A stretch of 64,000 nucleotides of DNA, from positions 62,001 through 126,000 of the forward strand of contig NZ_JACHXK010000005.1 of assembly GCF_014192105.1 (NCBI RefSeq), read 5' to 3'. The stretch is from Paenibacillus phyllosphaerae. GTDB lineage: Bacteria; Bacillota; Bacilli; Paenibacillales; Paenibacillaceae. The notes under the pieces are model-generated. The model made no database searches. It was not told the origin of the DNA and was given only the letters and a program-made list of their open reading frames with translations. Made by a program: the position numbers and the translations under genes. Shown one piece after another: positions 28,753-35,641 of the stretch; position 1 is the stretch's first letter; each line of letters begins with the position of its first letter.

Positions 28753-29401
28753 TTTCCATCTTCACCTTGCTTCCTTCGAAATACTCCATTGTTGCTGCAT
28801 TTGTCGAGTTGATGCCTTCTCTTATGAATACCTTTTTTATCGTCATAATTATAATTCGCCAGTCTTCTTTGAAGCTCATGTTGTCTACATAGGTAACGTC
28901 GAGATCAAACTTCTCTTCCCAACTAATCGTATTTCGTCCGCTTACCTGTGCTAACCCGGATAAACCCGGTCTCACTTCATGTCGGCGTCGCTGATGCTCG
29001 TTATAAAGGGAAAGGTACTGTACCAGTAATGGTCGAGGTCCAACGAGAGACATATCACCTTTGATGATATTGAATAGTTCAGGCAGTTCATCAAGTGACG
29101 TGGCACGAAGCAATTTACCGAATTCAGTTAAGCGGACATGATCCGGTAGCAATGCGCCTTTACTATCTTTCTTATCGGTCATTGTCCTAAACTTATATAG
29201 CATAAATACTCTTCCGTTAAGCCCTGGCCGTTGCTGCTTGAAAATAACAGGGCTTCCCAGTTTCGTTCTTACCAGAATAGCAATTACTAGCAAAGGAATG
29301 CTTAGGAGCACGATAGCGACCGCTGCTAATACCATATCCATCGGCCTCTTTACAAATCTTCTATAAACCCCATCCTTAGATGGCTTACTCACTTTTCCCA
29401 C
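28745..29401 (-). CDS. undecaprenyl-phosphate phosphoglycosyl transferase (PglC/EpsL-like priming enzyme)
   Basis: 218 residues, monotopic type. A membrane re-entrant segment MDMVLAAVAIVLLSIPLLVI is followed by the bacterial sugar transferase core: FKQQRPGLNGRVFMLYKFRT, the catalytic Asp-Glu in RATSLDELPELFNIIKGDMS, VGPRPLL and RPGLSGLAQVSGRN. It transfers a HexNAc-phosphate to undecaprenyl phosphate and so starts the repeat unit. Its short PglC-like form and the nearby 4-amino-sugar genes suggest a diNAcBac-like first sugar. It starts at GTG 29401, overlapping the aminotransferase gene. Confidence 0.92.
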   Translation of the reverse strand: MGKVSKPSKDGVYRRFVKRPMDMVLAAVAIVLLSIPLLVIAILVRTKLGSPVIFKQQRPGLNGRVFMLYKFRTMTDKKDSKGALLPDHVRLTEFGKLLRATSLDELPELFNIIKGDMSLVGPRPLLVQYLSLYNEHQRRRHEVRPGLSGLAQVSGRNTISWEEKFDLDVTYVDNMSFKEDWRIIIMTIKKVFIREGINSTNAATMEYFEGSKVKMENE

Positions 29402-30504
29402 AACCCTCTAATAATATCGATCACGCGTTCAATATCACGATCGCTCATCTTTGTATCTGATGGCAAGCAGATTCCATTCTCAAACAACGTCTCTGCTACG
29501 TCCGATCCAACATAATCAAATCGTTCGAAGTATGGCTGCTTATGCATGGGCTTCCATACTGGCCTCGACTCGATATTCTCCTTTTCCAAGACATCCATAA
29601 TATCGGTTGGTCGAACTTGACCGGTTAATATAATTGAACTCAACCAATAATTAGGAGAATCCCACTCGTTATTAGGCATAAAACTAATGCCTTCGAGGTC
29701 ACTTAAACCTTTCTTATAACAATTATAGATGTCATTCTTCTTCTTCACTCTCTGATCTAGTACCTTAAGCTGGCCTCTCCCAATCCCAGCGACAACATTG
29801 CTCATTCGATAATTAAAGCCTAATTCGCTATGCTGATAATGTCTGGCTGCATCCCTGGATTGTGTTGCCCAGAATCTTGCTTTAGCTACTCGCTCCTCAT
29901 TGTTCGAGACAAGCATGCCGCCACTCGAAGTCGTTATAATCTTGTTTCCATTAAACGAAAAAATACCATAATCCCCAAAAGTGCCAGTTTGCTTGCCTTT
30001 ATAATAAGTTCCAAGTGACTCCGCAGCATCTTCAATCAGTGTAACCTGATATTTATTGCAGAGTTCCACAATTTTATCCATATCAGCAGATAGTCCGTAC
30101 AGATGCACAACGATAATAGCCTTCACATTGGGATACTTCTCAAAGGCTTCTTCCAATGAGCTCGGGCACATATTCCAAGTTGCATAATCGCTATCAATGA
30201 ATACAGGGATTGCCTGTTGATATATAATCGGATTTGCTGTCGCCGAGAATGTAAGCGACTGGCAGAAGACGATATCGCCCTCTCCGACAGCAGCAGCTCT
30301 TAATGCAAGATGGAGGGCTGCAGTTCCTGAGGAAAGTGCAGCAGCAGCTTTCGAGCCAACCCTTGTTGCCAATTCCTTCTCAAAGCTATTTACATTTTCC
30401 CCTAACGGAGCAATCCAATTTGTATCGAAAGCTTCTTTTACATATTGCATTTCATAGCCTTCATCACTCATATGCGGCGATGATAGGAATATTCGGTTTG
30501 CCAT
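29389..30504 (-). CDS. DegT/DnrJ/EryC1/StrS sugar aminotransferase (PglE/EpsN-like)
   Basis: 371 residues. PLP-dependent fold: PLGENVNSFEKELATRVGSK, LSSGTAALHLALRAA, TLIEDAAESLGTYYKGKQTG, and the PLP lysine in GIFSFNGNKIITTSSGGM. FNYRMSNVVAGIGRGQL and WKPMHKQPYF match the PglE/EpsN branch. It would transfer an amino group to C4 of the 4-keto sugar made by the membrane-bound dehydratase at 32.1 kb. It overlaps the priming transferase gene by 13 bases. Confidence 0.9.
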   Translation of the reverse strand: MANRIFLSSPHMSDEGYEMQYVKEAFDTNWIAPLGENVNSFEKELATRVGSKAAAALSSGTAALHLALRAAAVGEGDIVFCQSLTFSATANPIIYQQAIPVFIDSDYATWNMCPSSLEEAFEKYPNVKAIIVVHLYGLSADMDKIVELCNKYQVTLIEDAAESLGTYYKGKQTGTFGDYGIFSFNGNKIITTSSGGMLVSNNEERVAKARFWATQSRDAARHYQHSELGFNYRMSNVVAGIGRGQLKVLDQRVKKKNDIYNCYKKGLSDLEGISFMPNNEWDSPNYWLSSIILTGQVRPTDIMDVLEKENIESRPVWKPMHKQPYFERFDYVGSDVAETLFENGICLPSDTKMSDRDIERVIDIIRGLWEK

Positions 30505-30522
30505 CGTTAATTCTTCCTTCCT

Positions 30523-31407
30523 CTAGCTGCGGAGCATACGTTCTGCATCGACTAACTTCTCAATATATTCTAATACTGATTTTTTAAGTTCTTCATGCTG
30601 TAGGGCAAAATCCAATGTTGTCTTAATAAAACCCAGCTTTTCACCCACATCATATCGTACACCTTCAAAATTATAGGCATATACCGCCTCATGACGATTC
30701 AATTGCGCGATCGCATCAGTTAGTTGTATTTCGCCCCCAGCCCCTGGCTCTTGGTTATCCAAAATCCCGAAGATTCTTGGACTGAGGATATACCGTCCTA
30801 GAATTGCAATATTTGATGGAGCATCCGACTTAGAGGGCTTCTCAACCAAGTTACTGACGCGAAAAAGCCTATCATCAAATTCCTTACCATCAATAATTCC
30901 ATATCTTGGAATCTCATCATCAGCAACCTGCTGTACACCAATAATCGATGACTTATATCTATCGTACTGTTCGATCATTTGCTTTAAGCAGGGTTTATCA
31001 GCCTTAACTATGTCATCTCCTAATAACACAGCAAATGGCTCGTCTCCGATAAATTTGCGTGCACACCATATTGCATGACCCAGCCCTTTGGCTTCTTTCT
31101 GCCTAATATAATGAATATCTACCATCTTCGACGATTTTTGAACTTCGCTTAGCAATTCGAGCTTACCTTTCTCGAGTAAGTTATGTTCTAACTCAAAAGA
31201 ATTATCAAAATGATCCTCGATAGCCCGTTTACCTTTTCCCGTTACAATGATAATATCCTCAATACCTGATTCCACTGCCTCCTCGACAATGTACTGAATC
31301 GTTGGTTTATCTAAAATGGGCAGCATTTCCTTTGGCATCGCTTTTGTTGCCGGTAAAAAACGCGTACCTAATCCCGCTGCCGGGATGATCGCTTTTCGGA
31401 CGCTCAT
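30523..31407 (-). CDS. galU: UTP-glucose-1-phosphate uridylyltransferase
   Basis: Makes UDP-Glc from Glc-1-P and UTP, the precursor for ugd and for UDP-Gal. 294 residues. [20 protein letters not shown] is the nucleotide-binding loop; [39 protein letters not shown] and [12 protein letters not shown] follow. The ATG at 31407 is the start: GGAG lies nine bases upstream, and an in-frame TTG five codons earlier overlaps that site. It is the first gene after a terminator-like hairpin and a broken gene. Confidence 0.94.
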   Translation of the reverse strand: MSVRKAIIPAAGLGTRFLPATKAMPKEMLPILDKPTIQYIVEEAVESGIEDIIIVTGKGKRAIEDHFDNSFELEHNLLEKGKLELLSEVQKSSKMVDIHYIRQKEAKGLGHAIWCARKFIGDEPFAVLLGDDIVKADKPCLKQMIEQYDRYKSSIIGVQQVADDEIPRYGIIDGKEFDDRLFRVSNLVEKPSKSDAPSNIAILGRYILSPRIFGILDNQEPGAGGEIQLTDAIAQLNRHEAVYAYNFEGVRYDVGEKLGFIKTTLDFALQHEELKKSVLEYIEKLVDAERMLRS

Positions 31408-31445
31408 TATATCTATCTCCAATCTCTTCTCTACAGTTCAATATA

Positions 31446-31472
31446 AAACGAAAACGTCACCCCTGGTGACGT
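31446..31472 (-). terminator. terminator-like hairpin ahead of galU
   Basis: ACGTCACC-AGG-GGTGACGT, a perfect 8-base stem on the minus strand, is followed by TTTCGTTTTATATT. It lies 84 bases past the end of the decayed gene and about 40 bases before galU. I see no convincing promoter between it and galU, so it may act as an attenuator for the downstream genes as well as ending the upstream unit. Confidence 0.65.
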
Positions 31473-31555
31473 CTCTGTTAATTTGCAGACGTCAAACAGG
31501 ATCTCTCATCATCTGTACCATGCACGTGGCAGTACGAATCCTTATCACAACGCCT

Positions 31556-32041
31556 CTATTTAACTGCAGCTTCCTCTTCCGATACCTGCTCATGCGTCCG
31601 TCCTTCGTTTGCCCCATACTTAGACAAAAGAGGATAGTGAAATGTATTCACTTGGTGAAAGCTTATCCAACAACAGAGGGCTGTGCGCTTCACTCGTTTC
31701 ATCTACGCTCTGCCATCCACTGTAAGCTGCTACAGCTTCTTCATAGCAGAATCTATCAGCTGCCTAGCTAGAATAGATATAACCTTGGCTGTGTCTACAA
31801 AAATCGTAACATCGGCTTATATATCCTTTGCTTTGTCATTCGAGCTGTCTGCTAGGTTATCTCCCACGTCTTTCGCAGTCCCAGTTGGCTTTGTCAAAAA
31901 AGTACATTATCAACCCTTGCTTGATTCTAAGCCATCAACTTGGGTAATTTACAAACGACATAGTTGTCGGCAATTATTCCGCCTATACCCTAGTATAACG
32001 ATGATCGAACAAAACCAAAGCATAACCTTTTTCCATCGCAT
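31556..32041 (-). pseudogene. decayed gene for a small membrane-anchored protein
   Basis: Between galU and the dehydratase gene there are nearly 700 bases with no intact gene. The minus strand still reads as protein in successive frames: a basic plus hydrophobic start MRWKKVMLWFCSIIVILG (ATG 32041), then GGIIADNYVVCKLPKLMA, then DVGDNLADSSNDKAKDI and ADVTIFVDTAKVISILARQL, then SPLLLDKLSPSEYISLSS, and finally LSKYGANEGRTHEQVSEEE ending at TAG 31556. These are split by at least three frameshifts and several stops. The last frame alone is an open 48-codon ORF (31556-31702). I do not recognise the family by name. Sequencing error is unlikely given several separate lesions. Confidence 0.5.
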
Positions 32042-32105
32042 GATCTCTAACCACTATTCACCTTTAACCATGGCTTATCAACTGCCGAAATCGACATTTC
32101 TCGTG

Positions 32106-33923
32106 CTACGAGACGTGCTTATACAAAGGTACAATGTATTCAATTACCTCTCGAACAACTTGAGCATTCTCCCCGATAGCGCGGTCTAAACGTTTAAACT
32201 GTAGTTCCAACTCACCTCTGTTAATGACAAGTGGTTGGCCGATGAAAATACGATCATGCTTCGTCTTCTTGATATCCTCTTCGCTCAGAAGCAGCTCCTC
32301 AAAGAGCTTTTCCCCTTCACGCATACCCGTAAACTCAATATCAATGTCCTTATACGGATCAAAACCCGACAATCGGATTACATCCTCTGCAAGGTTAAGA
32401 ATCCTTACTGGCGCGCCCATGTCCAGAACGAATACTTCGCCGCCTTCTGCGAATGCCCCAGCTTGTATAACAAGCTGAACCGCCTCTGGAATCGTCATGA
32501 AGTATCGCACCATATCAGGATGCGTGACTGTTACCGGACCGCCGCTTGCAATTTGTTCACGGAAGCGAGGAATCACACTGCCCCGACTGCCCAATACATT
32601 ACCGAAGCGTACGGCAGCAAATTTCGTTTTGCTCGTTTTATCCAAGCTTTGAATGTACATCTCTGCAATCCGCTTCGTTGCCCCCATGATGCTCGAGGGA
32701 TTAACGGCTTTATCGGAAGATATCAATACGAATCGATCTACCCCATATTTATCGGCCGCATCCGCAACGTTTTTCGAACCGAAAACATTGTTTTTAACCG
32801 CTTCTGCAGGATTGCGTTCCATTAAGGGAACATGCTTATGCGCAGCTGCATGGAATACGACATGCGGCTTAAAGACACGGAACACTTCGTCAATACGCTG
32901 ACGATCTTGAATATCCGCAATAATCGTCTCAAGCGCGAGTTGAGGGTAATTAAACCGCAACTCCATTTCGATCGAATAGATACTGTTTTCACCGTGTCCC
33001 AGCAACAGAAGTTTGTCCGGCTTGAAGGAAGCAATTTGCCGCGACAACTCTGAACCAATCGATCCGCCAGCACCAGTTACGATTACGGTTTTCCCCGAAA
33101 CATAACTTGCGATTCCATCCAAATCAGGGCGTACAGGTTCTCGCCCGAGCAAATCTTCAACATCGACATCGCGAATGGAAGTGACCGATACTTTGCCAGA
33201 GATCAGATCGCTTAGACCAGGTATGATCTTGACTTTAGCCGGTGTTTTTTTACAGATATTAATAATATCCGTAATGCTGTGATTACCTGCCGATGGGATT
33301 GCAATAATGATCTCTTCCGCTTTGGTTTCAAGCACAGCTTGCTCAATTACATCGCGATTGCCAAGTACAGAAATCCCAAAAACGCGTTTTCTATACTTAG
33401 CAATATCATCGTCAATAAAGCCTACTATATTGAGATCAGAGTTAGGGTTGTTCATGATTTCCTTTGCAATGAGAACGCCACAATCACCAGCTCCGAAGAT
33501 AAGTGCTTTACGCTTTTGATGCTTCTTAATACGATATCGATTAATAAGTCTCCAGCCGAAACGTGTGCCGCCAATACAGAGCAGCATCGTCTCTACGGTT
33601 CGCATCGATATCGATAGCGGTATCCGCTCTCCGAAGAGCAGCATCATACACACAAGCGAAATTCCCCAACTTGAGAGAACCGCAGCGATGATGGCAAGAA
33701 TCTCTTCAATACTGGCGTATTGCCACAACCGTGAGTACAGGCGAAAATAAAGCAACGTAGCCGCACTGATAACGGAACTGATGACACTGTAGATGATCAT
33801 CTGGTTGAAGTAATGTTCCGGAATCTGCCCATCAAATCGAAATAAATAGGACGTAACTATACTAAACCAGATGATCGATAGATCTAATAGCAGTACTAAT
33901 AATGCCCGTCTTCTTGTCCTCAT
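32106..33923 (-). CDS. membrane-bound nucleotide-sugar 4,6-dehydratase (EpsC/CapD/PglF-like)
   Basis: About 605 residues. Four N-terminal membrane helices (LLVLLLDLSIIWFSIVTSYL first) are followed by a first Rossmann domain (RKALIFGAGDCGVLIAKEI) and the catalytic SDR domain: VIVTGAGGSIGSELSRQI, HAAAHKHVPLMERNPAEAVK, SSDKAVNPSSIMGATKRIAE with Met-Lys in place of Tyr-Lys, RFGNVLGSRGSVIPRF. It acts on UDP-GlcNAc to give the 4-keto-6-deoxy sugar for the aminotransferase. The start at 33923 (MRTRRRALL) is chosen because an extended -10 element lies just upstream at 33980; longer in-frame starts would precede the transcript. Confidence 0.9.
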   Translation of the reverse strand: MRTRRRALLVLLLDLSIIWFSIVTSYLFRFDGQIPEHYFNQMIIYSVISSVISAATLLYFRLYSRLWQYASIEEILAIIAAVLSSWGISLVCMMLLFGERIPLSISMRTVETMLLCIGGTRFGWRLINRYRIKKHQKRKALIFGAGDCGVLIAKEIMNNPNSDLNIVGFIDDDIAKYRKRVFGISVLGNRDVIEQAVLETKAEEIIIAIPSAGNHSITDIINICKKTPAKVKIIPGLSDLISGKVSVTSIRDVDVEDLLGREPVRPDLDGIASYVSGKTVIVTGAGGSIGSELSRQIASFKPDKLLLLGHGENSIYSIEMELRFNYPQLALETIIADIQDRQRIDEVFRVFKPHVVFHAAAHKHVPLMERNPAEAVKNNVFGSKNVADAADKYGVDRFVLISSDKAVNPSSIMGATKRIAEMYIQSLDKTSKTKFAAVRFGNVLGSRGSVIPRFREQIASGGPVTVTHPDMVRYFMTIPEAVQLVIQAGAFAEGGEVFVLDMGAPVRILNLAEDVIRLSGFDPYKDIDIEFTGMREGEKLFEELLLSEEDIKKTKHDRIFIGQPLVINRGELELQFKRLDRAIGENAQVVREVIEYIVPLYKHVS

Positions 33924-33979
33924 GAATTCAAGCCCCCGGATGATAAAGTTCCTAGTAATGAGAAGTTGTTCCATATGCA

Positions 33980-34008
33980 ATTGTACCAACATTCGACATT
34001 ACTGGACA
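33980..34008 (-). promoter_or_regulatory. probable promoter of the dehydratase gene
   Basis: On the minus strand TGGTACAAT forms an extended -10 (TACAAT at 33980-33985), with a weak -35 TGTCCA 17 bases upstream. It sits in the gap after the tyrosine kinase gene and would give a leader of about 50 bases. Confidence 0.45.
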
Positions 34009-34062
34009 TACCCAATTGGGACAAATTTCGCGCCAATTCGATCGAAATACCTAAAATGTCGT

Positions 34063-34755
34063 TTAAGATTCACTACTTTCGTACTGATAATAGTAGTAAC
34101 CTTCGCTATTTTTCTTTTTCACATTATTAAGTACGACACCGATAATGTTCGCCTTTACTTGCATCATTTGCTGTTTGGCTTTGAGTGCCATATCCCTTTT
34201 CACTCTGCCTGCCTCGAGTACCAACAATACACCGTCACTTTTGGTTGCCATTATTTGCGCATCCGTAACCGCAAGGACTGGAGGAGTATCGATCAGTATA
34301 AGATCGAATTGCCCTCTTAGCTCATCGATTAATGTCGTCATTCGATTGGAACCTAACATCTCGGATGGATTCGGTGGAATCGGTCCCGATGGGAGCGTGA
34401 ATAAGTTCGGAATATCGGTCTCCTGAATAGCCGCCTTCACCTCTGCCTGACGAGAGATGACAGAGGAGAGGCCAACCCGATTGGAAAGCCTGAAGGTATG
34501 ATGAACAGTAGGTTTTCGCATGTCGGCGTCGATCAGCAAAACCCGTTTGTCGGCTTGAGCATATACGACGGCCAGGTTTCCGATCGTCGTAGATTTACCC
34601 TCTCCCGGTGTAGCTGATGTGACCATAACCACTTGCATGGAAGTGTCCAGCGATGAGAAATCGATATTCGTACGCACGCTGCGATAGGCTTCAGCGACAG
34701 GTGATTTGGGATTTAGCAGCGAAATGAGCGGGCGTTTATTTTCCAATTTGGACAT
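34063..34755 (-). CDS. bacterial tyrosine kinase, CpsD/CapB/YwqD family
   Basis: 230 residues. P-loop Walker A SATPGEGKSTTIGNLAVVYA near residue 48, Walker A' LLIDADMRKP, Walker B LILIDTPPVLAVTDAQ, and a C-terminal tyrosine cluster (GYYYYQYESS) for autophosphorylation. In Gram-positive bacteria this cytoplasmic kinase works with a separate membrane activator, here the Wzz-like protein that overlaps it by 20 bases. It controls polymer length and export, and the PHP phosphatase at 37.9 kb would reverse its phosphorylation. Confidence 0.93.
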   Translation of the reverse strand: MSKLENKRPLISLLNPKSPVAEAYRSVRTNIDFSSLDTSMQVVMVTSATPGEGKSTTIGNLAVVYAQADKRVLLIDADMRKPTVHHTFRLSNRVGLSSVISRQAEVKAAIQETDIPNLFTLPSGPIPPNPSEMLGSNRMTTLIDELRGQFDLILIDTPPVLAVTDAQIMATKSDGVLLVLEAGRVKRDMALKAKQQMMQVKANIIGVVLNNVKKKNSEGYYYYQYESSES

Positions 34756-35512
34756 TGCTCTTCATTTCTCCTCTCAGCTGTTGCGGCTTTTTCTCTTTCT
34801 CCTGGCCTGATTGAAGCTCCTCCGCACTAAGCCTTGCGATTTGCCCTACCGTAGGCAGGTCCAAGAGCCGTTTCACGTCTGCTTCGTTTTTAATCGTGTC
34901 ATCCATATATTCGATAAGGAAGGCAATACCGACCGAAAGCATCAGAGAGACGATGAACGCCAATGCCATATTCAGCATTTTGTTTGGCTTTACAGGTGCC
35001 GGCTGCTTCTCCGGATTTTCGTTAGCTAAATTAAGAATCGAAACATTCTCGACTTGGAAAATGGAAGGAATTTGTTCTTTGAATACTTCCGATATCGCGT
35101 TAACGATTTGAGCTGCCTTCTGGTACGAAAGATCTTGGACAACGAGCGTCATAACTTGCGTGTTATTCACAGAGCTCACGACAACTTTATTCGTCAGTTC
35201 TTCAGCCGTCATTCCGAATTGCGGATAACGCTCAGCAACGACATCCATGATAGCAGGTGTGCGAATGATTTCTTTGTACGTATCAATTAGTCTCAAGTTC
35301 GAGTTGATTTCATTCAAATCAAGTGTGGTAACTGAAGTTTGAGTCGCTGTCCGATTGACGATAATTTTGGTGCTGGCTTCATACGTAGGTTCCACGAAGT
35401 AAAAGCTGTATACCCCGGCCACAACTGTACTGATAAGAACAATGCTGATCAGTTTCCAAATGTGCTTGCGTACGATTCGAACGTAATCCCGGAGTTCCAA
35501 TTCCATTTGCAC
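34736..35512 (-). CDS. polysaccharide co-polymerase / kinase activator (Wzz, CapA/YwqC family)
   Basis: About 258 residues. Two membrane helices flank an external domain: HIWKLISIVLISTVVAGVYS near residue 17 and MLNMALAFIVSLMLSVGIAF near residue 185, the second with the Pro-rich lead PEKQPAPVKPNK. The C-terminal cytoplasmic tail would bind and activate the tyrosine kinase. I prefer the GTG at 35512 (GGGGG eight bases upstream), giving MQMELELRDYVRIV; an ATG two codons later is close behind. The frame is open further upstream, but that runs into a terminator. Confidence 0.9.
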   Translation of the reverse strand: MQMELELRDYVRIVRKHIWKLISIVLISTVVAGVYSFYFVEPTYEASTKIIVNRTATQTSVTTLDLNEINSNLRLIDTYKEIIRTPAIMDVVAERYPQFGMTAEELTNKVVVSSVNNTQVMTLVVQDLSYQKAAQIVNAISEVFKEQIPSIFQVENVSILNLANENPEKQPAPVKPNKMLNMALAFIVSLMLSVGIAFLIEYMDDTIKNEADVKRLLDLPTVGQIARLSAEELQSGQEKEKKPQQLRGEMKSNVQIGK

Positions 35513-35563
35513 GCTATTAACCCCCAAATTTCTAGATGTATCAGCAATTTTTGCTAAAATTCG

Positions 35564-35616
35564 ACTTAAAAAAGCAATATACATCCCCCTGCCCCAGTAG
35601 AGCAGGAGGATGTATA
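35564..35616 (-). terminator. rho-independent terminator of the SLH protein gene
   Basis: A 15-base stem (TATACATCCTCCTGC with GCAGGGGGATGTATA, one G-U-type mismatch, nine-base loop) is followed on the minus strand by TTGCTTTTTTAAG. It starts 26 bases after the SLH gene stop and separates it from the Wzz/kinase genes. Confidence 0.88.
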
Positions 35617-35641
35617 TACATATCAATAAACAATACTGCTA

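Noticed and set aside
31561-31620. GGGGCAAAC...GGACGCATGAGC on the minus strand, reminiscent of a c-di-GMP-I (GEMM) riboswitch upstream of galU
   Set aside because: The hairpin between the two conserved pieces is far too short, the second helical domain is missing, and the same bases read as coding sequence (YGANEGRTHEQ) of the decayed gene.
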